A stretch of DNA of 64,000 nucleotides from Silene latifolia (GCF_048544455.1 NC_133534.1:121792269-121856268); one strand, 5' to 3'. Shown: positions 46,723 to 60,736, counted from the stretch's first letter. The notes: a model not told the origin generated them from the letters alone. Numbers and translations: made by a program.

Positions 46723-48248
46723 TGATGCGTGTCATTTATATGATGTTTTACACCCCATTTTACACGCATTTCAGAGCTCAATTATGTAGTTTAAAGCTAC
46801 TATTTGCCCCATTTCGTCTACTTTCGTATTTTTATGTAATATTGTAGATTTATACGGAAATGAGTAGATATTGAGCTAAATCCGTCCCCGAGTATCTTGC
46901 ATTGCATTTGACGTGAAGTATTTACTTAAGGAACGAGCTTGGTGCGCATTTCGAGGCCTGAAAGACAATTTTATGAAGAATTGGAAGCGGACTATCAGCT
47001 AAAGCAGTCGATCGACTGGCCTTCATGGTCGATCGACCAACGACGAGTTCAGGAGCTCCGCACATGCTGATCTGTCGATCGACCGGTCACAGTGGTCGAT
47101 CGACCAAGCCTCGATTATTACGCGCAAACTAAAAGGACGAGAATTAGGAAGCCCATTGTATTTTAGGTTTTAGAATAAAGTTACGTATCCCTACCTATAT
47201 AACGTAACTCATTCCTGATGCTACAATTATCCAGTTTTTATTGAGTTTTAGTTTATCATTGATAATTAGGGTTCTTAAGTTTAATCTTTCGTTAATAAAG
47301 TTCTTTTTGGCAATCGGTTTTGATCTCCCCTTTACAATTCCTTTACACGGTACTCTTCTGTTCCTTTATTCAGTTTTATTGCTTTCGTTCGTAATTTAGG
47401 ATTGCTAGGTTAGATCTCCCGAAGCCAAATTACTGTTTATGTTAATTGTTCGTTTAATTGATTTAAGCATGAATTCGAATGTTTTAATTGTTAAGTTTAC
47501 TGTTGTTATTATTCCTAGTATGAGTAGCTAAATACCTTGTGCTAGGATGTAGGGAATCTGTAGAATAGGCGGCATTAGAATAGTAGACCCTAGATCGCGC
47601 CATGGTCGATCGACCATGTTCCCTGGTCGATCGACCATGTTCCCTGGTCGATCGACCGGCCACGTGAGATCACCTTCGTTTTAATTAATTAAATTGCTAT
47701 GTTTGACGAATCGAGTGCACGCGACTAGTTAAATGCCTAGGATTTGACCGACCCAATAAAGATCGAAAGATAGGGAAGGGAGATAGCCTACCTAATTAAG
47801 ACGACTAAATTAATAAGATCGAGAGATGAGTTAATTTAGCCTTTTTAGTCACTTTTCAGGACGAAAGTTAGTATTAGTGATATTAGGGACCTGTAGCGAG
47901 ATCGAAAGATGCTACCTGTAAGAATGGACCGAGAGGACTTCTTATTTTCCCGTCTCACGTGCTTGTTTTAGACCTACCTAGTATACTGTCGCCGAAACTA
48001 TAGTGAACCGACCATCTTAGCACCCTTTTAATATTTGTTTTCATCCGTTTATTTAGTTTACTTATCTTTTATTGTCTTTATCTATAGACCAAATCAAATC
48101 AAACTCCCACATTTGTTACCTTGGACTTAAAATTAGACAACTAATAATTGCATCGCCTCCCTGTGGTTCGACCCTGTTACCACTAGCTTCTGTTAGTTTT
48201 AATAGGTATTATAAATATTATCTTTGGTGCACACAACGACAGGCATCA
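46723..48248 (+). repeat. Athila-like 3' LTR, 1526 bp
   Basis: Same ends as the 5' LTR. It has TCGATCGA at 47008, 47029, 47075, 47096, 47606, 47627 and 47648. The last three are spaced 21 bp and include one extra 21-bp unit relative to the 5' LTR, which largely explains the length difference of 22 bp together with a 'gcatt' duplication near 46900 and small deletions. Confidence 0.94.
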
Positions 48249-48253
48249 ACTTA

Positions 48254-50640
48254 AATGAGATCACGAAGCAAGTTTAAGCCTAAGAGATCGTCCAAGCACT
48301 AAGCAAAGGATTCACTCAACTCCAAACACCAAGTAATGGAGGTTGCTCAAGCACTAAGCAAAAAGCTAAACAAAGGGTTTCTAAAAACCTCATATTCTCA
48401 TTTCTCAAAATCTGAAATGTTACATAGGATATGAGCTCTTTATATATAGAGGCTCTCAATACATCTTGGCCCTTTATTTTAAAGCATATCCAAAGGCTAC
48501 AATTAAAAGAACTACAAAACAAAAGTACAAAGCTAGTCGTAAGAGTCCAAAAGGACTTAAATGGGTAGCAAAAACGTGTAAATGTAGCCTTGTGGAGATG
48601 CTTCTTGTTTTTTAATCGTCTTGGCTTCTTTAGGAGACAAAAGAGAGTCCACTTGTTGTCATTTGTGCTTAGAATCTTGCAATTATGTTCACCATTTTAT
48701 CTTGTAAAACTGGCTGTTAATACACAAAATGTCGACCAACCACATTCGTTCCACTTGGTGGCTTATGTTTTGTTCTTCTTTGGTCGGTATGGTGTTCCCC
48801 TTCCCCTCACCCCCTCCCCCCACCTATCGAGTCCTTGGGATGGGCATAATCCATCTTGGTTGAGTCTTTGTTTATTTTGGGGTGTTGCATTTTGGGTCGA
48901 TATGGTGTTCCCCTTCCCCCTCGCCCATTTCCCCCACTTATCGGCTCTATTTTACAAGTTTTATGGTACATGTTTGGGTATTCGTTCCTTAGTTTGATTG
49001 CATATAAGATTGTTTGTGTTGTTATCGGGATTTTGTCTGTGTGTCATTGGTGGTCGTCGATGGTGGGCGTGCCCTTTGTTGTTAACAAACTCTTCAGTTG
49101 TCTGCCTTGTTGGTTCTGTGGGTCTGTCATATGGCGTTGAATGGAGTGGGTCAGAGTTGGTGTTGGTGTGTGTTTGAGGTGTGTTCTGGTTGGTCTAAGT
49201 TGGATTGGATGAGGTGATGGTTTGAATGGCTTCAATGGTCTAAATCACATTACTCATGTTGCTGTTTATTTCTCTGTTTATATCAATAATAACCTCTTAT
49301 TGGTTATGGGTGTCTTGTCCCTGAATCATTGGGGTGGCTTGTATTGTCGTGTCTTTAAGCCTAGTAAGGGTAATGGTAACTTTGCATCTGGCCTGTGTTG
49401 TGCCCATCTTGATTTGGCCTTCTGAGATGGCGTTGGCTAGGAGGTTGTTCATTGTGGCTCCTATTTCGCTACCTATCTACCTTCTCACTTTTCTTGGCTA
49501 CGAGGTTCTTGTTCGAATCTCTCCTCTAGAGGTAGACTTACGCAGTCTGCATTCCGCATTTCCTTTCTATGTCCTAGTGGCGTAAGTGCACTTTGTTCAC
49601 CCTCAATAGTTCAAGGGTCTCAAGGGTCTCGCTGGTTTCTAGATGTTGTGTATCATAGCCCAGGGGATGAATCTCCAAGACACATATTTGTGTCTTGTTG
49701 CAGGTATTTCTCCGAAGCTCTGTTGACAAAAAAGAGTAAGGATTTGTTCGATTATGTGACGAGCTCCGATCGTCCCTTTAAGAAGGTAGTGGATGAAGAT
49801 GACCTTCGTGTTCCGTCGTCCGTGCACCACCAACGCACTTTGTTTACTCAATGTAGTTACTTTTACTTTGTCGTTTTAGGTTATGGTTTTACTACAATAA
49901 GTGCATTTAACCAAAAGAATTAAATGTCGTCTGTATAAGAATTATTTTTACAACTGCCAAAAAAAATGATCATGGTTGTATATCAGATTGCTGCTTGTCT
50001 TATGATATTGCTTTGGTTTTGTTTCTATTATGATGATGGTTGTGTACAAATCGGAAGGAAAACTGTGGGTGTGATGATCATGACAGTGAGTGAAATAAAA
50101 GCATATAAAGAAGATAATCTAGTTTTTACATTTTATTTTAATTTTTAATTAGTATTAATCCTCTTACAATAAAACTCTTGTTTCCCTTCAAAAGACATCT
50201 ATCTAAATAAGGAAATAAGTAAAATTTTCTTTCATTAAATTATTATCTTTTCAATAATGAATATATTTTTCTTATTAAACTCTAATCTTTAATTAAATTT
50301 GATTTTTGCATTAAAATAAAATAAAATTGGTATCAAATTATAAACTATAAGTTGATAAATTTTTCAGTAAAGCAATAATCATTACTATAAATAGTAACTT
50401 GACACATACTTACTATTAACTTCGTGCTAAAAAAATTCATTAAAATAAATCTCAACTTAACTTAATTCTCTTTGATTAATTTTTCATTTCAATTATTTTG
50501 AATAATATCAAAATAAAAATAGAGTTAAATATTAAGTATTAATGAGGTGCAAATATTTAAAAAAATTTAAATAATACACTAAAAAAAATAAAAATTATAT
50601 ATACTGCACATGCATTTCACGAGATCTACACTAGTTTAGA
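48254..50640. other. intergenic stretch without a supported gene
   Basis: T/G-rich sequence with short open frames only. A diverged duplication is present: 48782-48832 and 48894-48944 share 'atggtgttccccttccccc' and 'cccccac(c/t)tatcg'. A 91-codon frame at 49648-49923 has no recognisable domain. 50150-50640 is AT-rich. Confidence 0.5.
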
Positions 50641-52504
50641 TTTAAATGAACATTGTAAACGTAATAATTATATGTTAAATTATTGTTGTTCATGATTGAA
50701 GAGTTTTAAGTTAGGTAACTGAGTTAAAGTTGGGAGATAAATAAAGACGAGAGAGAAATAACCAAGGGTAGAATTGGAAAATCCAAGTCCAAATTCGCGC
50801 GACACTGGCAAAATTCAGGCAAGAAAAAGCAAAACCCTTCAAAGGGAGCATTATACATCACCAACCACTGACCAGAAGACCTCCCACAAATTTAATCAAA
50901 GCACTCCAGACTAGCTAAGAACACACTCATTTCGGAAAAAAGGGTGATACGCATCAATGTATTGCAATTGTCGAATGAAAAACCAGAGCCACGGAAAGAG
51001 GGAAGCGCACCGAAAATAGACATGGAGACGACAGCATGTTAGATCTGGCCAAATCCAAATAAATTCTTCACAGTCCCTTCTGAACATTTTGGTACCCATG
51101 GAAGAATATATTGACACTCATTTAGATAAACCTAGCAACAGCGTGTACCATTTCCTCAGCATCACAAATTAAGTAGAAAAAAGTAATCAAAGTTCTGCCA
51201 TGTGCTTTAAAATTTATATTTGCTTTCTCCACTTGTAAACCTTAAAACAGGAGCTGGTAGGAGCAGCTAGCAGAGCATCATCACCGACGAATTACAGTGT
51301 AAATATACAGAGCTTATACTTTTATAAAACCCCTCCACAAAGTAGAATCAATCAATCCTGAACAGAGGAAAATCTCTGTGAGCGTGAAATAAGGATCTCA
51401 ATGTGTTATAAGAATTACAAGGATTGACAATTTATGCTAATGAAGCAGCAACGGATCCTAATCCAAGCATGATTCGAGGTCACCTAAGATGAAATCGTCA
51501 TTGAACAATAATGAATAGAAAAAAAAAGGAATATACATTAAAAAAAAACCTCCCGCAAAAATACATTAAAAAATACCTCCCTCAAATTCACAAATACTTC
51601 TTGTGTGTGTGTGTGTGTGTGCGCGCGCACGCGCATGTGCATGCGCACGTGGGTGTGCGTGTGGGCAAGTAAAATTTCCAAAAGTTGTGTGCAGACGAAA
51701 AAACAAGTAGAGGTATTTCTAGTCCTTAATTCAAATGAATGAAGCTCACAAGTTTTCCAAAAAAACATAGGGAAAAAAATTAGTAACCAAAATATTAGAA
51801 TAAACAAAAAATTAATTTGAAAAATCAAGTTATATGCTCAAAAGATACCATTCACATATCATGTGTGCAATTTAGATCAGCAAACAATAGACCACGAAAT
51901 ATTTGAAACAGAACAGAAATCTACTGGATAAGACATACAATAACCTCATCAATTTCATAATGGACATTTCATTAATGGTAAAGCGGATATGGGAGATGAA
52001 AAGTACGGAGAAACTGTTTAAACCAAAAAAGTCCACAGATATGTAGCCTAGGTTTTTTCACCGCAATTACAGAAATGCAACGAATTTCAGAACATTACCT
52101 GCTAGTCTCCTACAGCAGATACCGGCTGCTTTTCCAGCTTCAGCCCAATCTTGTGCCGCTTGAACCAAAGCATAAATGAGGTCCCAACAAATCACTTCTA
52201 CAATAATGCCCTCCTACCCATAATTGAATGCAAGTCACTTCATTACACCATACTAAAGAAATCAGTAAAGTGGCCTCCCGTGCACAGCACGTCAGCACTC
52301 CCATATGACAATTGTCAATTGTAGGTACCATTAAAACCCAGTGTACAGTCAGATTTTGTTCGAAGGACATCTGTACATCAGCTTTCTTCCCTTATACAAG
52401 TCTATCCAGTGTATCCATCAATGGAAGTTAGCTCACAAGCCAGGAGAATAGGCTGATGATCACATCCCAAAATTCCTATTATATAAATCCCCTGAATTTG
52501 ACAT
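50641..52504 (-). other. 3' UTR and downstream flank of the CNOT4 gene
   Basis: Downstream of the stop codon at 52505. A possible 3' UTR donor (CAG|GTAATG on the minus strand near 52098) could place an intron in the 3' UTR, but this is uncertain. No other gene is seen. A Z-DNA-prone tract is at 51602-51651. Confidence 0.45.
51602..51651. repeat. 50-nt perfect alternating purine-pyrimidine tract (TG)n(CG)n
   Basis: Starts as (TG)n, continues GCGCGCGCACGCGCATGTGC and ends ...CACGTG; no break in purine/pyrimidine alternation over 50 nt. Such tracts favour left-handed Z-DNA. Confidence 0.9.
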
Positions 52505-55500
52505 TTAAAATTTAGAATCTTCATAACCACTATGGAACTTGTTAAATCCCAGTCTATCGTTTCTAAGGAGCTCTGCTATGCCTATGTCATTGGGAGATTG
52601 CATTTCACTCCATCCATCCCAAAGACCATTGGAGACCACGGTATTTCTAGGTTGCTGAAGTGAATATTGTGAGAAGGGGGTAACATTGTTAGCTTGTGGC
52701 TGCTCCATATATCGATAGTTAAAACGATAAGCTTCATTAGGAGGAGATAAGTTATCTCTAACATCGGTATATCTAAGATTCTGATGAGGGGATATAGATC
52801 TTTGCATCAGAAACTGAAGTCTCAAATCCTCCTCAAAACCAGGAGTCTGTAAATGGAAATTTGGCCTCATGTCTGCGCTTAAAATGTTAGCTCCTGTAGG
52901 AAGCCGCCCTTTACCAACTGCCAAAATAGCTGGGTCTATAAATTCAATATCATTTGCAGGACTTATGTTTCCATTAGACGGGGTCTGATAAGAATTTCTA
53001 AAGAACGGGTATTCGTGCATTTGGTTTCCTGCAAAGATAGAAACCAAAAAGGGCAAATACCTATAGAGTTGGGATTAAAATAAAAATAATAATAAAAAAA
53101 ATTGATAAGGAAGACTAAAAGAAGATGCAGATACCAACCCGGGTCTAAAAAGTCAAAACTCCGATCACTTCTCTCTTGTGATGAAAATCCTGGTGGAGGA
53201 GGCATACTTGATACAGTGAATCCCGGAGGAGCTGAAATCTGAGATCTGGACGCTGATTTCAAAAGCAGGAACAGTTGTCAGACTCTTTTATTATTAGTAA
53301 GAAAATAAGAAAGCAGATGCAAGTCCAAGTATATCATTATACTATCAACAAACTAATTTCAATCAAGGTACGCATGCAATAAAATTAAACTACAGTGCAA
53401 CACGACCAGACAAGGGATGTTACGCACAAGAGAGTTTGCTGGACGGAAAAGCAGAAGGCCCACCTACAAGATTATCTGAAAGCTCCATATTACAATGAGG
53501 GATTCCAAAACCATTGCCAAGTCTATCTAGATATGGATCTCTATTTTCAACAAACCCCTGACCAAAAGCGGGATTGATTGTAGTGTGACCATTATTGACA
53601 AGTGTAGGCTCAGTATGAAACAAATGATTCATGGAGTCTTCTTGTCTTGCAAAAGAAAATCTGGACTGATTGCTAATCTGACTTTTCCAAGAATTTGCCG
53701 ATTTGATCGAGTACTCCTGTTTATCAGTGAACAACTTGGCAAGATTTTGAGATGTCAGAGAATCATCCCAGGAATCAAGGTCCAAGGACAAAATATTTGA
53801 TATTATGTTGCTCTCTCCCATGTCCAAAGCCAGTTTCGAGTCAATGCGGACTACCTCGTCATTGGATCGCCCCAAATGATTACTATGTATGCCATTTAGC
53901 AAAGAATTATCCAGAGCAAAAGATTCATTCACAAGATGCTGGAGAAATCCATTGGATGAGACAGATGCATTGGGTAGATTTAATTCTAACATATCTTCTG
54001 AAACTGTATTTACAATTGGTGGATTTACAGTAGAATTGCCTGTGCACTTGGCATCTAACTGCAGTTGTAAAGGAGCCCTTAAGTGATTTAAAATATGAGA
54101 TGATGCTTGTCCAGGTGCCTGACTAACTACAGCATCTCTTAGTCTTTGATTATCAAAATCATCTTCAGTTTCAGAAGTCATATTTTGCACTATGGTAGGA
54201 GCTTGTACATCTGATTTCAAATTGAGCAACTCTGTCGTAGCAGTCAAAGAAGCACCTGAACATTGTTGATGTTTCTCAGATTCATGCCATTGTAAACCCA
54301 GATCTCTATGAGAGATGAAATTTTCCAGGCTCAAACCAATAGGCCCAAGGACTGCTGAATAGTCACCATTTGGTTGTTTATCAACACTAACAGACGACAT
54401 TCCATTCGGAAGATTTTGAATATTTATATCTACAGTAGAACTTTCCTGTTCACACTCGATAGACGAACAAGGCTGTTTATCAAAAGAGTATGCAGTATTC
54501 TGTGGCATACTACCTTCCCCTTCATAACAAACTGTTTCTAATGAGCATGACTGCTGGTTTGTTGATTTCACAGCTGGAGCTGGAGCTGTAGAAGATGTCT
54601 CTGAAACACTTGTTTTAGAATTAAAACCTGAGCGTTGTTTGACATTAGCCAAAGCATCCATTTTACATTTGGTATGCTTTGTGTGAGTTTCTTCATCAAT
54701 ATCGTTGCTCTTCCCAAGATCACTGGCTACGTTAGAAGTTTGTGGAGTACCAGAAACAACTGCATCAATCACGGGTTGGCCAAGCAACATTTGAGCCTTC
54801 TGTTTGGTTGGTCCATTTGAAGTAGCTAAACATACGGCAGGCGTATTGCAAGTGGACGCCCGTGCTCCCCTGATATTACAAGCAATACACTAATCAGTCG
54901 ATTATAGATTTTGTCCTGTTGTAGTAATTCATGATTTAAGATAAATGAAAATATAAATATTTTATTTATTGTTCAGCAGATATTTAACAATGAAAATTAA
55001 CAAAATGCTACGGACTATACTCTCACAGAAAATCATTTCAAAACCAACACTCCTTATGCATAATAAATGTCCACAAGCAAAATGTAACATAATTATGTTA
55101 AACAGTGAACGAAATCTTCGTCAAGCTACCCTGACAAAACATATCTTTTGTACGAACCGAAAGCTTGACAAAAATTTGGGGATACAACAAATTGAAAAAC
55201 AAAGGAAAGCCAATGACAAACATTTCGTACAAACAAATGAGTACCATGAAGCTGCCGGGGGAAGACCGCCAGATTTACCAGAACTGCTAGAGGGGAGCGA
55301 ACCTTTTGTGATGTTGACTGAACTCTGCAAGCCGTGTATCAATCAAGATTATTTTTTTCTGTGTTGTGCAAAAGTTATGGCACCATCTTCAAACTTTTGA
55401 CTAAAACAGCAAAAAATAGAATACTGACATGTGTCCCATTGCTAAAAAAACAAGAATAAAACAGAAAAATATATCAATATGTATGCCGCAAACAATTGCC

Positions 55501-58500
55501 TTCATGAAAATTAGACCACAGCCAAAGATCAGAATAATGAGGAAAAAGCAAAGCTAAAACCTTGAGGCGAAATCCTTACATTTGACGAGCTTTTGACCAC
55601 AGGTTTCCCTGTCACAGTAGAACTATTATCGCAATAATCATCAGCTGGAGATGGCAAAACACTTCCTGAACGTCGTTGCATGTTATTAGTGACCCCAGTA
55701 ATTTGTTGAACTCTGCTCATTATAGTGGAAAAATAAAACAGGGAGTTAGACCACAATAAAAAATGGCACCAAGACCACTTTGGGCAAAAAAAAATTCAAG
55801 GTATACAATTGGTTCTTAAAATGTATGCCTACACGTTTCAATCATTCCAGCTGCAGAGTTCTGCAGAACAAAACTATAATAATTTATAACACAAGTCAAA
55901 GCAAATTAAGAGGTTATAATAAAAGGAAAAATGTAAATGCCTCAGAATGTATGCAGTAGGCAAGAAACAACCAAAGAATCGAAAAATAAAACAAACGTTT
56001 AATTAAAAAAGCTCTGGCAGCAGACGGGTACATCCAACAAGGCCAACATTTGTTATGGCAATTTATTACACAAAATAAAATAAAAGGGAGTAATAACCAG
56101 ATAGTTTAGCCACATCCCCCACCCCGCCAGTGGTATCAAATATCATTTCACTGGAGTGGTCGTCCATTTCCTGATGTTGGTCATTATGGCATTAATACGG
56201 TTGATATTGCCACAAAATGTGGTTGTGGTAACCTTCAAGACTTTTACAAAATGACCATGAAGAAATGCTGCGGCACAAATGTAATAGCACAATACATGTC
56301 CAAATGCTTCTCTAATTCTCTTATGGCTTTAAGTAAGCACTAAATGAATGAAACTGCGAAGTACACAATTACAAGAGCTAGACTAGACAACAAATAAGGT
56401 AAGACCTATGGAAATCACTGGACTACACACATATCCCATTCAAATCAAATAAAGTATTAAGAACATCGAAATTATCCTTCAAAGGGGAGGACTACAAGCA
56501 TATCCCGGTCAACGATAAAGTATTAAGAACATCGGAATTACCCTTTAAAGGGCTACCGCCTACGGCAAGGTAAGGGGTTGTATGTACGCAAATAGCTCAG
56601 AGATTGTTACTTGTCACGCTATTTCTGGATGACCCATAATTAATGGTGAAGGAATAGCATTGAAAAAGAACCATTTCATATTACAGAAGCACTCAGAGTT
56701 TGAGAGCACCATTTGTTCTGTCATACTCAGCAGGCCACAGCCAACAAATGGTGAACCTTGGCCCCATTGAAATTGGAATCGTCAATCACTATGCTCAAAT
56801 ATCCTAAAAGATGTGCCTTATATCAAAACTGTAAATGTACTACTAGCAACCATTACACACCTTGAGTATGCTGATATAAATTCATCTTTATCTTTAGTGA
56901 AGCTATCCTCTGTTGACCCAATCTCATGCAAGTACAGACAATCAGGATTGCTGCAGGGCTGGTAAAACAATATAACCGTGTGAATTTTAGAAACAACATT
57001 CAATTCCTTAAAACTTCCAAGGAAATGTAGATGTCATACCACACTTCTCAGCCATGCATGACAGTATTTTGTTGTCCCAAAACATGCTCTGTAAAACAAA
57101 GCTACTTTCATAACGAGAACAAACAAACTGTACAAATGTACAAAGAAAGACACTATATCTGAGGCCTTTACTGAAGTTACGTCACCTGCAAGTTGCAACC
57201 TACCTTAATGGTCTACCATCCAGGATAAATGCATGGACTGACTGAATACATCGAACTGCTTCATCTTCCCTTGCATATGTTATATATCTGAACACCAATA
57301 TGATACATGGCATATAAATGTTCAACATCATTTTTCATCAATAATAACATTCAACAGCTTTGCATAGCCACTTCAAGAATAGTGGGCTCAGCCTAGGAAA
57401 TCACCTATAAGAACATCTGGCCTAAAACAAAACACTGAGTATTTTAGTACTCCCTCCTATTCAAGGTTTTCTTCTCTATTTCCTTATTGGGCTTATTCAG
57501 CTTCTCTTCCCTATTTCATTTTTCAGGAAGCTTTGTTTGGTCCAAATTCAATTGCATGTGGGGTAGTGTGTTTTGTGTGGTCCAAATTCACTTCCTTATT
57601 CCTTGTGCACAAAAGAAAGGGGAAGAAAACCCTGAATAGGAAGGAGTATTTGACGGGTTGCCGCTCTGCTGCGTCTGGCCCGATTTATTAAGCCTCTTTC
57701 TTTAATATTAGAGTTTTACAAAAAAATATTTCAGTATTTGAGGATTTATCAAAGGTTCTCAATAAAAACAGTGAGTATTCAAGTATTTGAGGATTTATGA
57801 AAGGTTATCAGACAAACAGTGGGGATTTAAAACTCGAAAGAAAAAATTTATTTTTTAACCCCTTTCTTTAATATAGAGTTTCAATGTGTGACGTCATCTT
57901 TATCCATAGAAGCTTCTCACTCTAAATCAAACACAAACAAATTTAGTGACAACCTAAGAGATGAACGGATTCTAAAAAGCAAGACATACAGAAGCAGCAC
58001 TAATCCTAGCCAAGGAAAGTGGCACTGAATTTCTCACGGTGGAAGTAGACAATACATGAAAGAACACATGCAGACTGATAAACGGAATTAGAAACTACGA
58101 ACTTACTAGAATGTCAGACCGATACTATACATAAACTCCTAAGAGATCATACGTGTGGACAACATCAACATTATAAACAATATAATATGGAGGGGAAAAA
58201 AAGAGAGAAAGAAGAAAGAGCTACAGACAACATAGTTTATGACTTACACACTACACGTATTGTTCGCAAACTGTTGGATAGTGCCAGCTGAAGTACGGGA
58301 TATGGACACCTTAGAGACCTTCCCGTACTGGCCAAAATACTCTTTACGTTGCAGAAGCTGCTCAAATATATAACATTAGAGAACAGACACGATTAACTAC
58401 GAAATTTACAACGGACCATAAAAATCAGAGGGAAGGGGAGGGAGAAGATCTTGAGATGAAACACCAACAAAGCGCTTACATCTTCATCAGCAAGATCAAG

Positions 58501-60704
58501 TGGCAAACCAACAATGTAGACAAGATTCCTCTGAATAACACGAACACTAGTTAGCTGTTTCCTGCTTTCAGATGTTTTAATCTTTGCTTTCTGTGTCTTG
58601 TGCTTTTTTTCAATGCTAACTTCTGCAACCAACCTTTAGCAAAAAAAATTGAAGAAAGAACCATCAATACATGGTGAAAGATCTGTTGCTAGGAAGAACA
58701 GCCCACATGAAACTGAAGCAAAGTACAACCTTTCACAGTTCGCCGCTGTTCCAACTATTCTTTCCTTATCGTACGGAGTTCGACAGGCAGGACACCGTCC
58801 TTCTGTCTCATCCTTCTCAGCCATTTCCATAATATGATGCCAGCACCATACACAAACCTGAACAAATGAATTATGTCACATGACAAATAAAATAGATTAG
58901 AATTGACAAGTACTGGACCTACGCCAGAAATGGCCTCAAAACAGTTCAACACAAGCAAGAAAAAGGGGGACAAACTGAATGACAAATGCCGCCAAAAGCA
59001 GGAGTAACTATTAAGGACCAAACTTTGTGACCTCATTGAGTATCATGAAAAAATAAGTTTATATATCTAAAAGAAAATCTACATCTTCATTTTCTCACCT
59101 TAAATGCCAAGACAATCTCAGCCAACGTCAAAAGAGTTAGCTAAGAATTTAGAGGAAAAGATCAAAAGATATTTGATGAATATAGTGCAGTTCACATATA
59201 CCAAGGTCGCTACAACTACACTAATAACCATTCAGTCACATCAATATTCACGCCAACTGCAATTACAAGGCATTTAGACCTCCCAACTCATTTTAAACTT
59301 GCTACTTTTTCTATTTTGGAGTCTCACACTGACTTTAAGCATCCCACCTATTTAACAATTTCTTGCATGTAAGATTACCAAGTTGTCACTTCAAATTTCC
59401 TACTTTTACATGCATGAATAGTAATTGGTAACCAATTACCCACCCAAAATGAATAATCCCCTCCCCAAAACTCACTTTTCAATCTCCCACGACCTCTGCA
59501 GTCTGCCCTTCTTCAGCCACATGGAGTAATGCGGAAGGAAGAAAATAAGGCCTCACGGGAGAGAATGAGCAGTACTGTCCATCACCTCAATGAGATTTGG
59601 CTGGCAACTCTGCAAGAAACTCCCTATGACAATATAATTGTCGTTCTGGCTTGCGATGCAAATATACATAACCAAGAAAGCAGGAAAAACTCTAAAGGAG
59701 AGGATTGCAGAAGTGAAACTAGGGTACGATTGAGCTCAGAGGAAAGCACGTGATTCAAACAAAGAAAAGGGCGAGTAGGTAAAACAGTAAGGGTAGAAAG
59801 AACAGGAGTTCAAAGCTGACAGACCATCAAGCCAACAAGTAGCAGCTTCAGCAATGCAACTTAGCTCAAGAATTGAATGTTCGAGATCAAACGTGATATT
59901 TTAAATGTAAGCCATTTATCAACTACGGCCTCACATTGTAGTTTAATAGGTTAACAAAAAAAATGTATATTCGAAAAATGAAATATAGCTAAATTTTAAC
60001 TTCTATTGCACACATGAATTTAGTACGCTATTTGGGAAACAGACACAGAAAAATGGGAAACGCTTATTTAACAAAAATGCGTACAAAAGCATATTAAACA
60101 TTGGGTAGCTATTGTGACAAGTTGGAAAGATGCATTTTTCCATCAATGTCGAACCAGGAAGTGCAATTCCATGTCCAACTTAGCCAAAGACTACTATTCT
60201 CAACACAAGAGAATCACAAATATCAACACAAGGGAGTCACTATTCTCAACAGAATTTTCACAACGGATCATCCCAAAACAGCTTCCATGTGTCTGGTCAT
60301 GGTTGTCTAAATCGTAGAACACCCCAAAACGAATACGTAATAGGCATACATGATATGCACTTTTTACATTGTAATATACATTTTAAACAAAAAATCATAC
60401 TCCCTCTGTCCCGGTCATTTGTTGTCCTTTTCCATTTTGGGGTGTCTCAGTCAATTGTTGTCCTTTCTATTTTAAGAATGAACTTGATGAGCAATTTGAT
60501 CATTCACAGTCAATTTGTTCCACTTGTCATTTAGTAATTGGCCCCCTCCTCTTTCCTTGGTCTTTGTGCCAAAACCAAAGGACAACAATTGACCGGGACG
60601 GAGGGAGTAATACATTAGAGTACCAATACAAGGGAATCAGTTCATAATTCACTGGGATTTGAGGAAACCCGGTAACCCCGCATGTGTCTTTGTCTTAACA
60701 GCCC

Positions 60705-60736
<32 letters not shown>

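Larger units (their letters stand above)
39918..48248 (+). mobile_element. Athila-like Ty3/gypsy element with gag and protease only (non-autonomous)
   Basis: 8.33 kb, LTRs of 1504 and 1526 bp (TGATGCGTGTC ... GGCATCA), primer-binding site GGCGCCGTTGCCGGGG, gag (41552-43045), protease (43120-44624), about 2.1 kb non-coding 3' region, polypurine tract and TSD ACTTA. No reverse transcriptase, RNase H or integrase is present anywhere between the LTRs. Intact ends and TSD show that it integrated by enzymes supplied from another element. Confidence 0.93.

Noticed and set aside
49648-49923. 91-codon frame with a plausible composition
   Set aside because: No family recognised, no neighbouring exons could be joined to it; left as intergenic.
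53395-54086. Plus-strand open frames within the CNOT4 large exon
   Set aside because: They are antisense shadows of a well-supported minus-strand exon.
60705-60733. Poly(A) run as the tail of a processed pseudogene or SINE
   Set aside because: No upstream coding or SINE-like body and no flanking direct repeat could be found.
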